Of a DNA stretch of 64,000 nt, positions 32,576 through 42,578 are shown one piece after another. The notes below the pieces were generated by a model. The model was given only the letters and a program-made list of their open reading frames with translations, searched no databases and was not told where the DNA came from. The stretch's first letter is position 1. Every line of letters begins with the position of its first letter. The stretch is from UBA11574 sp964591175. GTDB taxonomy: Bacteria > Desulfobacterota > Desulfobacteria > Desulfobacterales > UBA11574. The stretch is from positions 1 to 64,000 of the forward strand of contig CAZQAF010000002.1 of the NCBI GenBank assembly GCA_964591175.1, written 5' to 3'. The position numbers and the translations under genes were made by a program.

Positions 32576-33480
32576 TATGTCGGCTTCAACAAGCTCAGCA
32601 GACGGTCGAGATCGTCATCGGTGTAAAATTCAATTTCAACGCTGCCTTTTTGACCGCGACGTTTAATCCGGACCTTGGTTCCAAAACGTCTGGAAAGATC
32701 ATCGGCGACATCTGTAAAATAGGGCAGGTCTGAGTTCAAAGGTGACTTTTTCGGCGTTTCTTTTTGTGCTTTCAAACGTTTTACCAAACGTTCGGTTTCT
32801 CTCACCGACAGCCCTTTTGAAACCACCGCCCGCCATACCGCATTTTGCTGCGCCTTGGTCCCGGCGCCTAAAAGTGCCCGCGCATGTCCCATACTCAGGA
32901 TGCCATCCATAATGGACGTTTTTATTTGAGCAGGCAACTGGCGGAGTCTTAAAAAATTGGCAACGGCGGATCTGCTTTTTCCGACCCGTTCAGCAGCTTG
33001 ATCCTGGGTAATTCCGAACTCCGATATGAGACGGTAATAGGCTTCTGCCTCTTCAATGGGATTCAAATCCGCCCGCTGAACGTTTTCAACAATGGACATT
33101 TCCAGCATATCGGTATCCGTGATGACTTTGACAAGGACCGGGACCTGATTCAACCCCGCCTTTTTCGCGGCACGCAAACGCCGCTCGCCGGTGATGAGTT
33201 CATATCCGATATCGTCTTTTCTCACCAAAAGGGGCTGTATGATTCCCTGCTGGCGGATTGAACGGGCCATATCCTCCAGTTCATCGTCTGAAAACTGCAA
33301 ACGAGGCTGAAAGCGATTGGGGCGTATTAAATCGATATCACACGAAAAATATTCCTTTGTCGCCATATCTTCTGCGGACTCGATATCCGGCAACAAGGCA
33401 TCAAGGCCTCTTCCCAGGGCCAATTTTTTGGTCTTTTTCGGGCCGGTCTCGGTATTTTTTATTTTCATGTCATTTTTCAC
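32575..33480 (-). CDS. parB: Chromosome-partitioning protein ParB
   Basis: The 301-aa CTPase/DNA-binding protein loads on parS sites. It has the N-terminal LGRGLDALL ParA-interaction segment, the GERRLRAAK box that binds CTP, the SIVENVQRADLNPIEEA segment, a helix-turn-helix (TQDQAAERVGKSRSAVANFLR) and a C-terminal dimerisation region. parA is upstream. I did not find a convincing parS site in the window. Confidence 0.95.
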   Translation of the reverse strand: MKNDMKIKNTETGPKKTKKLALGRGLDALLPDIESAEDMATKEYFSCDIDLIRPNRFQPRLQFSDDELEDMARSIRQQGIIQPLLVRKDDIGYELITGERRLRAAKKAGLNQVPVLVKVITDTDMLEMSIVENVQRADLNPIEEAEAYYRLISEFGITQDQAAERVGKSRSAVANFLRLRQLPAQIKTSIMDGILSMGHARALLGAGTKAQQNAVWRAVVSKGLSVRETERLVKRLKAQKETPKKSPLNSDLPYFTDVADDLSRRFGTKVRIKRRGQKGSVEIEFYTDDDLDRLLSLLKPT

Positions 33481-33587
33481 TTTTAATTTGGCAAAATTCC
33501 TTAAATATTCGCCGACAAATCAGGGTCTGTGACCATCTTCAACCATTTGTGTCTGAATCGGTATGGTTTAAACACTGAATCATCCGT

Positions 33588-34355
33588 TCAGGAAGATTTA
33601 TGGTTCATGATTTCTCTGGCCAGAGCAAAATAGCTCTGTGCGCCGATGGAGGCGGCATCATAGAGCAATATGGGTTTCCCGAAGCTCGGCGCTTCACCCA
33701 ATCTGACGTTTCTGGGAATTATGGTCTTATATACCAGATGTTTGAAATATTTCTCGGCATCTTCAGCCACCTGATGGGACAAGTTGGTTCTCTTATCGAA
33801 CATGGTCAAAAGTATGCCGCCGATTTTAAGTTTCGGATTCAGATTATATTTGATGCGCTTCATGGTCTGGAGAAGCTGGCCAAGGCCTTCCAGCGCATAG
33901 AATTCACACTGGAGCGGAATCAGCATTAAATCGGCTGCGGTCAGCGCATTTACCGTCAAAAGGCTCAAAGACGGGGGGCAGTCGATAATGATGTATTCAA
34001 ATGAATTATTAATCCGGGATAAAAGCGTTTTCAGGGCTGTTTCTCGTTGGGGTTCAGACATCATTTCCACTTCAAAACCGATCAGCTCCACCCGCGAAGG
34101 TATAATTTTCAAGGTCTCGATATCGCTGTCCAGAATAAGATTTTCGGCTTGGACGTCGCCGATCATGCCGTGGTACAGTGATTTTTCAACACGATTTTTG
34201 TCGATTCCCAAACCGGTTGTCGCATTGCCTTGAGGATCACAATCCACAAGGAGGATTTTTTTTTCCGAAACAGCCATGGCGGCCGAGAGGTTTACCGCCG
34301 TGGTCGTTTTCCCCACGCCGCCCTTCTGATTGGCTATGCAGATGATTTTTGCCAT
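33588..34355 (-). CDS. parA: Chromosome-partitioning ATPase ParA
   Basis: The 255-aa Soj/ParA-type ATPase has deviant Walker A KGGVGKTT, Walker A' LLVDCDPQGNATTGLG and Walker B YIIIDCPPSLS. The ATG at 34355 gives the canonical MAKIICIANQKGG N-terminus; the open frame runs on to 34607 without family-like sequence, and in-frame ATGs at 34367 and 34373 are alternatives. It is divergent from the M48 peptidase gene. Confidence 0.95.
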   Translation of the reverse strand: MAKIICIANQKGGVGKTTTAVNLSAAMAVSEKKILLVDCDPQGNATTGLGIDKNRVEKSLYHGMIGDVQAENLILDSDIETLKIIPSRVELIGFEVEMMSEPQRETALKTLLSRINNSFEYIIIDCPPSLSLLTVNALTAADLMLIPLQCEFYALEGLGQLLQTMKRIKYNLNPKLKIGGILLTMFDKRTNLSHQVAEDAEKYFKHLVYKTIIPRNVRLGEAPSFGKPILLYDAASIGAQSYFALAREIMNHKSS

Positions 34356-34470
34356 GGCCTTAGACATTAGCATAAAACATGATGGTTGAAAAGGATATAA
34401 GGATATGATTTGACTATTGCCCGATTGAAAGATAAAATCGCTTTTCAATACGCTTTTTGTCGAGGTGTTA

Positions 34471-35940
34471 ATGAAAAAGGTTAAAAGATATGTCTTGCGA
34501 TGCACGGTTTTCATTCTGATGTGCAGCATGATTTTCCCAAAAGTTGCTTCTGGGATTACGCTGAAACAGGAAGAAGAGCTGTCCCGCGAGTTTATGAAAC
34601 TTATCAAGGCGCACTACGAAATTATCAAAGACCCGGCGATTGTAAATTATGTCAACAAAGTCGGGCAGAAGCTCGTCTCCACCCTTCCGCCACAGCCTTT
34701 CACTTACCATTTTTATGTCATAAAGGATGATGTCTATAATGCTTTTGCAACACCGGCCGGTCATATTTTTATTTACAGCGGATTGCTGCAAGCCTTGGAC
34801 AGCGAAGAAGAGCTGGCATGCATACTGGCTCATGAAATTTCACATGTCGTGTGCCGCCATATTTCCGAGAAAATAGAAAGAGCCAAAAAAGTAAACATCG
34901 CCACGCTTGCCGGTGTCGTGGCCGGCGTACTTCTTGGAACCGGCGGCGCGACAGCGGCAGCCAATGCGCTTACCATCGGATCTGTCGCCGCCGGTCAATC
35001 CTTTACACTGGCCTACGACCGTGAAGACGAACGACAGGCGGATCAGGTCGGGCTCAGCATCCTGAGGAAAGCGGGGTATAACGGCATCGGATTGGTAACG
35101 TCACTGAAAAAAATGCGAAGCAAGCAATGGTTCGGCTCAAAGCAAATCCCGACCTATTTGACCACCCATCCGGGGTCCGAGGAACGGATGGGGTATATCG
35201 ACACCTGGCTTGAAAAACACAAAAAACCCATCACCCCCGTAGATCCCTACCCTTTTGAAAGAGCGAACACCCGGCTCGCCGCCCTTTACGGGGATGAGTC
35301 GCTGGCGCAGCAAAAATTTCAGTCAGAGGTGAAAAAACACCCCGATAATCCTTTGGGACATTACGGATACGCCCTGGTGCTGGAAAGAGAAGGGGACCGC
35401 AAAGATGCTGTGGAACAACTTAAGGTTGCGTTGGCGAAAAAAGGCTTCGATCCTTATATGTTAAAAGATATCGGCCGTCTCTATTTCATGGAAGGAGACT
35501 ATCAGCAGGCATTCGGTATCTTAGACGGTGCTTCCAGCATCATTTCCAATGACCCGGAAGCCCTTTATTATCTCGGCCGGACCCAGATGGAACTCGGGCA
35601 TCTTACGGATGCCGTTGCAACGTTCGAAAAGCTTATCGCCAATCAACAGGATTACACGCAAGCGTATTATGCGCTGGGAGAAACATATTATAAACTGGGA
35701 AAAACCGGCTATTCGCATTATTATCTGGGGATTTATTACAAAAACAAGTCTGATTTCAAATCCGCCACTTTCCATCTGCAAAAGGCGTTGGAAACCATGA
35801 GCAATACGGATAAAAAGGCCGACATCGAAAAATTGTTAAAGGAAGTCAGAAAAAATAGAGCGAAAAGCAACGAAAAGGATAAGACCCAACAGAATTGGAA
35901 TTTTAATTTTGAAGATCTGCGTCAGCATCGGTCAAAATGA
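34471..35940 (+). CDS. M48-family peptidase with TPR domain (BepA/YfgC-like)
   Basis: The 489-aa exported zinc metallopeptidase has a signal sequence (about 1-30, hydrophobic CTVFILMCSMIF), an HExxH zinc site in AHEISHVVCRH, the third-ligand Glu in DREDERQAD, and then several TPR repeats (YALVLEREGDRKDAVEQL, YYLGRTQMELGHLTDAV). BepA-type proteins act in the periplasm on outer-membrane protein assembly. The ATG at 34471 follows GAGGTGTTA. The 3' end overlaps the convergent EF-G gene by 19 bp. Confidence 0.9.
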   Translation: MKKVKRYVLRCTVFILMCSMIFPKVASGITLKQEEELSREFMKLIKAHYEIIKDPAIVNYVNKVGQKLVSTLPPQPFTYHFYVIKDDVYNAFATPAGHIFIYSGLLQALDSEEELACILAHEISHVVCRHISEKIERAKKVNIATLAGVVAGVLLGTGGATAAANALTIGSVAAGQSFTLAYDREDERQADQVGLSILRKAGYNGIGLVTSLKKMRSKQWFGSKQIPTYLTTHPGSEERMGYIDTWLEKHKKPITPVDPYPFERANTRLAALYGDESLAQQKFQSEVKKHPDNPLGHYGYALVLEREGDRKDAVEQLKVALAKKGFDPYMLKDIGRLYFMEGDYQQAFGILDGASSIISNDPEALYYLGRTQMELGHLTDAVATFEKLIANQQDYTQAYYALGETYYKLGKTGYSHYYLGIYYKNKSDFKSATFHLQKALETMSNTDKKADIEKLLKEVRKNRAKSNEKDKTQQNWNFNFEDLRQHRSK

Positions 35941-37955
35941 GAAAATTGCATGGTGAACGTTCCCCTGCCCTGTGTTGCCGATCGTAATGATGTGGAATAT
36001 CCGAACATACGCGCCAACGGTACGACAACCTTTATTTCCTGGACACCCATTTTGTGTTCGATGGACTCGATTTTTCCATTTCTCGAATTAAGGTCCCCGA
36101 TGACGTCTCCGATGAAAGCCTCCGGAACATAAACCTTGACATCCATGATCGGGTCCAGGAGAAAGGGCTCGCCATTTTCAAGAGCGGATTTACAAGCCAT
36201 GGACGCACTGACGGTATAGGCCAGTTCAGTGCTCAAGGAATCTTTATAAGCCCCTCCGGTCAGCACGGCTTCAATATCGACGACAGGATATCCCATCAGC
36301 ACTCCGCTTCCCAGCGCTTCCATCACGCCTTTTTTGATCGCGGGAATAAATGTTTTCGGTATTGTTTCGTCGGTAATTTCAGATCTGAATGTGTTCTCGG
36401 AGCCCCGTTTAAGGGGCAGCAACCTTACCGCGACTTCCGCATAGTGCCGGCTCCCTGCCACTTCCTTGTCGAATATTGCAGATGCACGCCCCTCTTTTTC
36501 GATGGTTTCCCGATACACAACCTGGGGCTTTCCCACATTGACATTGGTGTTAAATTCACGGAGCATTCGGCTGATGATCACTTCAAGGTGAAGTTCTCCC
36601 ATGCCGGACAAAATGGTCTGCCCGGTGTCCTCATCCTTTTGAAGTCTAAGGGTCGGATCCTCAGCCATGAATTTATCGAGGACTTGATCGAGCTTCTCCT
36701 GGTCGGCATGGGTCTTAGGTTCCACAGCGATGGAAATAACCGGTTCGTAAAATTCTATCCTTTCCAATAAAACAGGGTGATCTTTGGAACAAAGGGTCTC
36801 GCCCGTAGAGGACTCTCTCAATCCAATGACGCCGACCAGACTGCCGGCGCCGGCAGCGTCGATCCGTTCTCTCTTGTTGGCATGCATTCTCAATATCCGG
36901 GAAATTTTTTCGCTGATTTTACGATACGGATTATAGACATCCGCCTTGGTATTCATTGTTCCGCTATAAATACGTACGAAGGAGAGTTTGCGGCCTTCTA
37001 TCATCGAAACTTTGAATATCAGCGCTGCAAGCGGGTCCTTATCGTTTGCCCGGCAATCGACAAGCTGTCCGGTCTCGGGATGGGTGCCTTTGATGGGAGG
37101 GACGTCCACCGGACTGGGCAGAAATTCCACAATGGCATCGAGAAGCGGCTGTATGCCTTTGTTTTTCAGGGCACTCCCGCAGAGAATCGGTACCAGTTTC
37201 AGATTGACGGTTGCCTTCCTTATGGCGGCAAGCAGGCTTTCCGAAGTGATGGGGTTTTCCGATATATAATCTTCCATGATATTGTCATCAACTTCAGCCA
37301 CGGTTTCGATCAGTTTTTCACGATACGCCTTTGCCGTGTCGAGCAGGCTTGAAGGAACATCTTCCCTTTTAAATGTGGCGCCCAGTGTTTCATCTTCCCA
37401 GATGACCTGCTCCATGTCGATAAGATCGATGATCCCCGAAAAATCATCTTCAGAACCGACCGGCAGCTGTAATATCAATGGATTGGCGTTTAGCTTATTC
37501 TTCATCATTTCAATGGCGCCGAAAAAATCCGCACCAATCCTGTCGAGTTTGTTGATGAATGCAATCTTTGGGACATGATATTTGTCGGCCTGCCGCCATA
37601 CCGTTTCCGACTGGGGTTCCACACCGCCGACCGCACAAAAAACACCAACGGCACCGTCAAGCACCCTCAGCGAGCGTTCCACCTCGATGGTAAAATCAAC
37701 ATGTCCCGGCGTATCGATGATATGGATATCGCGGCCTTTCCAGTGGCACGCGGTAACGGCGGAGGTGATGGTAATCCCCCGTTCCTGTTCATCGGGCATC
37801 CAGTCCATTATCGCTTCGCCGTCATGAACTTCACCGATTTTGTGGGAACGTCCGGTATAGTATAAAACCCGCTCGGTTACGGTGGTCTTCCCGGCATCAA
37901 TATGGGCTATGATGCCGATATTTCTAATATTTTTAATGAATTCCTTTTTTTTCAT
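35922..37955 (-). CDS. fusA: Elongation factor G
   Basis: The 677-aa translational GTPase has AHIDAGKTT (G1), the ERGITI switch, DTPGHVDF (G3), NKLD (G4) and all following EF-G domains to the C-terminal IEHKMGVQEIKVVVPLA. It is slightly shorter than standard EF-G (about 690) and is not in the rpsL-rpsG-fusA-tuf operon, so it may be a second EF-G (elongation or ribosome recycling) rather than the main one. The GerMN gene overlaps its start by 4 bp. Confidence 0.93.
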   Translation of the reverse strand: MKKKEFIKNIRNIGIIAHIDAGKTTVTERVLYYTGRSHKIGEVHDGEAIMDWMPDEQERGITITSAVTACHWKGRDIHIIDTPGHVDFTIEVERSLRVLDGAVGVFCAVGGVEPQSETVWRQADKYHVPKIAFINKLDRIGADFFGAIEMMKNKLNANPLILQLPVGSEDDFSGIIDLIDMEQVIWEDETLGATFKREDVPSSLLDTAKAYREKLIETVAEVDDNIMEDYISENPITSESLLAAIRKATVNLKLVPILCGSALKNKGIQPLLDAIVEFLPSPVDVPPIKGTHPETGQLVDCRANDKDPLAALIFKVSMIEGRKLSFVRIYSGTMNTKADVYNPYRKISEKISRILRMHANKRERIDAAGAGSLVGVIGLRESSTGETLCSKDHPVLLERIEFYEPVISIAVEPKTHADQEKLDQVLDKFMAEDPTLRLQKDEDTGQTILSGMGELHLEVIISRMLREFNTNVNVGKPQVVYRETIEKEGRASAIFDKEVAGSRHYAEVAVRLLPLKRGSENTFRSEITDETIPKTFIPAIKKGVMEALGSGVLMGYPVVDIEAVLTGGAYKDSLSTELAYTVSASMACKSALENGEPFLLDPIMDVKVYVPEAFIGDVIGDLNSRNGKIESIEHKMGVQEIKVVVPLARMFGYSTSLRSATQGRGTFTMQFSHFDRC

Positions 37956-38536
37956 CGTATCAAAAGCATGTTGGCTTTAAACGGAAAACGCAGATCGATA
38001 TGACCGTTTAAGGTCATGGACTCTTTTCCGTTGATCAAAAATTTTACGGCATGGATTTCAGGGATATTCAATACCAGTGAATCGACCATTGAATATATTG
38101 TAAAAAGTTCTGATTTTACCCCGCCGGAATGCCCCCCCTTAACATCAGCGGACATATCAACATAAGCGGTTTCGTCTCCGGTAATATAAAATGCCTTCAG
38201 TTTTGAACTCTCCGGGATTGTCCTCATAAGCCCGGTCCGGGGTCCGACGATCAGGGCCTCGATAATCGCTTTGCCGAATTCGGTCGGATTATTCGGGTGA
38301 AGAAAAACCCGATCTTCTGCTTTGAGAAATGAATTGTTTTTATCCGCAAAATACAAATGCACAACGGATTTGATCGAATTTTTAATTTCTGTAACTTTTG
38401 TGTTTTGTTCGACGTGATCCATACCCCGCGCTGCTGCGAATCCGGTCAAAAAGATCATACATATGGCAATTCCGGCAATAACGGAAAAAACAACACGATA
38501 TAGATGGCGCTTTCTCATCATGGCATAACCATTCAT
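37952..38536 (-). CDS. GerMN-domain exported protein
   Basis: The 194-aa protein has an N-terminal hydrophobic segment (about 14-35) acting as a signal or anchor, then a single GerMN domain: VHLYFADKNNSFL, ALIVGPRTGLMRTIP, AYVDMSADV and SELFTIYSMVDSLVLNIPEI. The domain is named after spore-germination GerM, but is also common in non-sporulating bacteria as an envelope protein. The start is among three nearby ATGs, none with a clear ribosome-binding site. It overlaps the EF-G gene by 4 bp. Confidence 0.85.
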   Translation of the reverse strand: MNGYAMMRKRHLYRVVFSVIAGIAICMIFLTGFAAARGMDHVEQNTKVTEIKNSIKSVVHLYFADKNNSFLKAEDRVFLHPNNPTEFGKAIIEALIVGPRTGLMRTIPESSKLKAFYITGDETAYVDMSADVKGGHSGGVKSELFTIYSMVDSLVLNIPEIHAVKFLINGKESMTLNGHIDLRFPFKANMLLIR

Positions 38537-38622
38537 CAGCGATTAAATGAAAAACTTTTTTAAGTCAATATGCTGCTGATGTCAAGGCAAGAAGGTGCAG
38601 GCACACCAACCGTAAGCCGTCC

Positions 38623-40023
38623 TCATCTTCGGCCCGCCCCTCGGTTTATATGTTCGCAAATCCGCTTAACCGTCAATTTGGAATTTTTTATACAATCACC
38701 GACGGAAATTCCCCCCCGGTAATTGCCGCTTAAAAAAATACCGGGATGGTTCGACTCGAACGTATCAAAGTATCTTTCGTGTTCGATATATCCGATACTG
38801 TATTGGGGGATGGCCTTCGGCCACATTTTCTCTGAGATAAACACGGGGTCTTTTTCAATCTTCATTATTTCCCCAAACTCTCTCATCACCGTGCCGATAT
38901 AACTGCCGTCGTCATTATCAAACAATTCGGGAGATCGCGCACCGCCGATAAATAGTGTGAATGCCGTCATATCATCATTTGCCCGAAAAGGGAATATGGC
39001 TGAATTCCATATTGCTCCCAAAAACGTTTTATTTTCTTTTTCCGGAATCAAGAATCCGAATCCGTCCAGGAGTTGGCCGACGGCTTCTTTCCTGAACCCT
39101 AGATACATCACCTTTACAGGCGGATAGTAAATGTCGTTCAAATGATTCAACAGCTTATTTCCCCAACCATTAAACACCGAAGCGGCATGATACGCGGGAA
39201 CTGTCGATAGAACAACATCCGTAATCATTTCGTCCAGCCGGTGATTATGGCTGAACATGACTTTAAATTTGGACCCTGACTTCGCGACGCTTTCGACCTT
39301 GCAATCATATCTGATGCTGTTTTCCAATTTGCCGGCAATGGCTGCGGGAAAACTTTGCATTCCTTTTTTAAACGAGAACATCCTTGCACGCTGTTTGGAC
39401 TGCTCCGCTCTATTTTTCCTTTCTTTTGCACCGAGAACCAATCCTTTGAACAATCCGCCGTATACCGCTTCCAATCGATACAGCTTGGGCAGCGCGGACT
39501 GCACGCTCAGATTGTCGGGATTCCCTGCGAATATGCCGGCGACGAACGGATTTATCGCATAATCCAGAAACTCCCGGCCCAATCTTCTGTTTACAAATTC
39601 GGAAATGCTTTGGTAATAACCTTCATTAGACTTTCTCGAAAACGGTTCGGCCAAAAGACGCCATTTCGCTTTCGATGAAAACAGTTTTGTCTTTAAAAAC
39701 GCAACGGGATGGGTCGGCAGCGCATGAAGCTGATTATTCTTTAAAATATATCTTTTATTCGCCGTGTCTAAAGCATAAATCATTTCGTCTTTAAGCCCGA
39801 CCTGCTCGACAAGCTTTCCGATCAGCGGCGTCGTTTCCAATCCGCTGTTGGGTCCGTAATCAATCAAAAATCCATTTTCATACCGGGTGACCATCGACCC
39901 GCCGGGTTCGTTTTTCGACTCAAGAACCGTTATGTCAAATCCTTTCCGGTTTAACCAAAAAGCAGTGGCAAGCCCTGATATGCCTGCGCCCAAAATCGTT
40001 ATTTTACTCGAGCTGTTATCCAT
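38623..40023 (-). CDS. hemY: Protoporphyrinogen oxidase (HemY/HemG type)
   Basis: The 466-aa FAD enzyme of the amine-oxidase superfamily has dinucleotide-binding ITILGAGISGLATAFWL and EPGGSM, GPNSGLETTP, and the C-terminal FLSGNYRGGISVGDCI. It oxidises protoporphyrinogen IX. HemY-type enzymes normally use oxygen, so the acceptor in an anaerobe is an open question. It is the last gene of the hemE-hemN-hemH-hemY run, 19 bp after hemH. Confidence 0.88.
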   Translation of the reverse strand: MDNSSSKITILGAGISGLATAFWLNRKGFDITVLESKNEPGGSMVTRYENGFLIDYGPNSGLETTPLIGKLVEQVGLKDEMIYALDTANKRYILKNNQLHALPTHPVAFLKTKLFSSKAKWRLLAEPFSRKSNEGYYQSISEFVNRRLGREFLDYAINPFVAGIFAGNPDNLSVQSALPKLYRLEAVYGGLFKGLVLGAKERKNRAEQSKQRARMFSFKKGMQSFPAAIAGKLENSIRYDCKVESVAKSGSKFKVMFSHNHRLDEMITDVVLSTVPAYHAASVFNGWGNKLLNHLNDIYYPPVKVMYLGFRKEAVGQLLDGFGFLIPEKENKTFLGAIWNSAIFPFRANDDMTAFTLFIGGARSPELFDNDDGSYIGTVMREFGEIMKIEKDPVFISEKMWPKAIPQYSIGYIEHERYFDTFESNHPGIFLSGNYRGGISVGDCIKNSKLTVKRICEHINRGAGRR

Positions 40024-40042
40024 ATGCCGGCACGTTTTTCCT

Positions 40043-41011
40043 TTAGTTTACGTTGATTTGAATCGACTGAACCACCAGATCTTTTAAAGCGGCGACAAAT
40101 GTTTTTGAATCGTTCAATCCTTCCATGACCACGTAATTTTCGATATTTGCCATGTCCGCGATCCGTCGATATTCAACGTCGAGCTCGAACAGCGTTTCAA
40201 TATGATCGGATACGAAACTAACGGGAACAAGGAGTAATTGCTTTTTTCTTTTTTCTCCCAGTGATTTGATCATCGCATCGGTTGAAGGGCCGAGCCATTT
40301 GCCGGGCCCGACTTTGCTTTGAAAACACATATGATATTCATGGGAAAAATTGCGAGCCTTCATAACACACGCGACGGTTTCTTTGATATGCATTGAATAA
40401 GGATCGCCTTTTTTTACGAGGCGTTCCGGTGTCCCGTGTGCGCTGAATACGATTTGAATATCTTCGCGGACATTTTCGGGAAAGCGCATCATCGCTTCAT
40501 CGATTCTTTCATTTAACGCTGCAATATATTTTGGGTTGTCATAATACGCATAAATATAGTTCACCTTGTCTTTGTCTCCCCGATAAACCCTTTGCCATTC
40601 ATTGATAGACGATCCGGTGGTTGTTACAGAGTAATGGGGGTAAAGGGGAAGCAGCGTAATTTTATCGTATGTTTTTTGGGATATTTTCCGGGCGGTGTCT
40701 TCTATGGTCGGGTGCCAATATCGCATGGCGGTGTATACGGCGGCGCCGGAAATCACTTTTTTCAGTTCCTGCTCAAGCATGGAGCGCTGCAATTGCGACC
40801 ACTTATTGACAGGAGATTTCCCGCCGATGTATCGATATCTTTCTCTGACCTTCGGTGCGCGAAGACCGGACAACAGTTTCGCGAAGATTTTCTGCCCCAT
40901 CGGGATGTTAAAAATATCCCGATCGCTGAATAGATGATATAAAAAGGGTTTTACGGCGTCCAAGCTGTCCGGCCCCCCCAGGTTGAAAAGAACTATCGCG
41001 TACTGATGCAT
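40043..41011 (-). CDS. hemH: Ferrochelatase
   Basis: The 322-aa enzyme inserts Fe2+ into protoporphyrin IX. Family features are LFNLGGPDSLDAVKPFL at the N-terminus, ALRY-type AMRYWHPTIEDT, LYPHYSVTTTGSS, the catalytic-His segment FSAHGTPERLVKKGDPY and FQSKVGPGKWLGPSTD near the C-terminus. The ATG at 41011 follows GGTGAT. It lies in the heme operon downstream of hemN and a gap-interrupted small gene. Confidence 0.93.
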   Translation of the reverse strand: MHQYAIVLFNLGGPDSLDAVKPFLYHLFSDRDIFNIPMGQKIFAKLLSGLRAPKVRERYRYIGGKSPVNKWSQLQRSMLEQELKKVISGAAVYTAMRYWHPTIEDTARKISQKTYDKITLLPLYPHYSVTTTGSSINEWQRVYRGDKDKVNYIYAYYDNPKYIAALNERIDEAMMRFPENVREDIQIVFSAHGTPERLVKKGDPYSMHIKETVACVMKARNFSHEYHMCFQSKVGPGKWLGPSTDAMIKSLGEKRKKQLLLVPVSFVSDHIETLFELDVEYRRIADMANIENYVVMEGLNDSKTFVAALKDLVVQSIQINVN

Positions 41012-41041
41012 ATCACCACGTGTTCCAACATTGACGGCTTC

Positions 41042-41227
41042 TTAAAAAGCGCGTGTTTTAATCGGATGATTGAACCCAAAGATTAAAGACGGTANNNNNN
41101 NNNNNNNNNNNNNNNNNNNNNNNNNNNNNNNNNNNNNNNNNNNNNNNNNNNNNNNNNNNNNNNNNNNNNNNNNNNNNNNNNNNNNNNNNNNNNNATGAAT
41201 CTTAGACGGTTCTCGAATAACGGGCAT
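41042..41227 (-). CDS. Small gene between hemN and hemH, interrupted by a gap
   Basis: A start MPVIREPSKIH (ATG at 41227) with a good AAAGGAAGATC ribosome-binding site runs into the gap at 41095-41194. The reading frame on the other side is not fixed because the gap length is nominal; stops are available at 41042 and 41059. The start overlaps the end of hemN by 26 bp. Its identity cannot be read. Confidence 0.45.
   Translation of the reverse strand: MPVIREPSKIHXXXXXXXXXXXXXXXXXXXXXXXXXXXXXXXXXXPSLIFGFNHPIKTRAF
41095..41194. other. Assembly gap (100 N)
   Basis: This 100-N gap lies inside the heme operon between hemN and hemH and removes the middle of a small gene. Confidence 0.99.
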
Positions 41228-42578
41228 GATCTTCCTTTCTTTCAAGATAACCGTCAAATTTCATGGCGATGTTTCGAATCAGCAGTCTGCCCATGTCGGT
41301 TATCTTCAGGGTCCTGTTTTCGATAAAAAGAAGGTTGTCGGCCATCATTTCATTCAGGCTGCTCAGCCCCCGGCCGAAGTATGCCTCGAAATCTATATTG
41401 AATTCATCTTCAATTGAGGCAAAGTCGAGTTCAAAATCACACATGAGTTTTATGATAACATGCCGCCTCAACAGATCATCGTCGCCCAAATAATATCCCT
41501 TGGCTGTCGGTAAAATTCCCTGATCAAGTGCGGCACGATACGGCTTTTCTTTTTTAATGTTTTGCGCATAGATGCGCCCGAATTGGCTGATGCTGGTAAT
41601 GCCCATGGCATAAAGATCCGCGCCCGCATGGGTGCTGTAGCCCTGGAAATTTCTGTAAAGCTTTTTTTCTTTCAGCGCCAGTGCGAGTTCATCGTCGGGC
41701 TTGGCAAAATGATCCATGCCGATAAATACATAACCGGTTCGGGTCAATTTTTGAGTTGACATTTTGAAGATCTCCAGTTTTTCTTCGGGCGCAGGCAAAT
41801 CCTCCGGACGAATCGCTTTTTGATGTTTTTTCATCCAGGGAACATACGCAAAATTAAACAAAGCGATTCTATCCGGATCAATATCGATGATGGCGTCGAT
41901 GGTTCTTTCAAAATTCTTTGCCGACTGGAAGGGAAGCCCGTACATCAAATCGAGATTGATGCTGTCGAATCCCAACTCACGCACCCAATGGACGACCTGC
42001 CGGGTCAGTGCTTCGGGCTGTATCCGGTTAACCGCTCTTTGAACGCTTTCGTTAATGTCCTGCACCCCCATGCTGATGCGATTGAAGCCGCCGCTTCTCA
42101 AAGCCTCAAGATGTTCCTTGGAGAGCTCTCTGGGATCGATTTCACATCCGGCCTCCACATCAGGATTAAAATCAAACCGATCATGAATGTATGAATTTAA
42201 ATCAATGATTTCATCCGGGTTCAAATGTGTCGGCGTGCCGCCTCCCCAGTGAAGCTGGGAGACTTTTCTATCCGGTGAAAGGTATGTCGTTATTTGGTCT
42301 ATCTCGCGCTTTACATCATCGATGTACCGCTTAATCCTTGCCCGGTTTCTGGTCACGATCATGTTGCATCCGCAGAAATAACAGAGCGTATCGCAAAAGG
42401 GCAGATGGAAATATAATGACAAATCGGGCAGGTTCCTCCCCTGGTTGGTATTTTTGATCTCTTTAAGATAATCTTTGTGGGTAAACGATTCATTAAAATG
42501 CGGCGCTGTGGGATAACTGGTATATCGCGGTCCGGGCTTGTCATATTTTTTAATTAAATCGATATCGATATCAAACAC
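41202..42578 (-). CDS. hemN: Oxygen-independent coproporphyrinogen III oxidase (radical SAM)
   Basis: The 458-aa protein begins (V)FDIDIDLIKKYDKPGP, then RYTSYPTAPHF, as in HemN. The radical-SAM cysteines are in FCDTLCYFCGCN (CxxxCxxC plus the extra HemN Cys). GGGTPTHL and the HemN C-terminal domain follow. It converts coproporphyrinogen III to protoporphyrinogen IX. The GTG at 42578 is chosen because GGGGAGA lies 8 nt upstream and it overlaps the hemE stop by 8 bp; the frame is open to an ATG at 42626. Confidence 0.92.
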   Translation of the reverse strand: MFDIDIDLIKKYDKPGPRYTSYPTAPHFNESFTHKDYLKEIKNTNQGRNLPDLSLYFHLPFCDTLCYFCGCNMIVTRNRARIKRYIDDVKREIDQITTYLSPDRKVSQLHWGGGTPTHLNPDEIIDLNSYIHDRFDFNPDVEAGCEIDPRELSKEHLEALRSGGFNRISMGVQDINESVQRAVNRIQPEALTRQVVHWVRELGFDSINLDLMYGLPFQSAKNFERTIDAIIDIDPDRIALFNFAYVPWMKKHQKAIRPEDLPAPEEKLEIFKMSTQKLTRTGYVFIGMDHFAKPDDELALALKEKKLYRNFQGYSTHAGADLYAMGITSISQFGRIYAQNIKKEKPYRAALDQGILPTAKGYYLGDDDLLRRHVIIKLMCDFELDFASIEDEFNIDFEAYFGRGLSSLNEMMADNLLFIENRTLKITDMGRLLIRNIAMKFDGYLERKEDHARYSRTV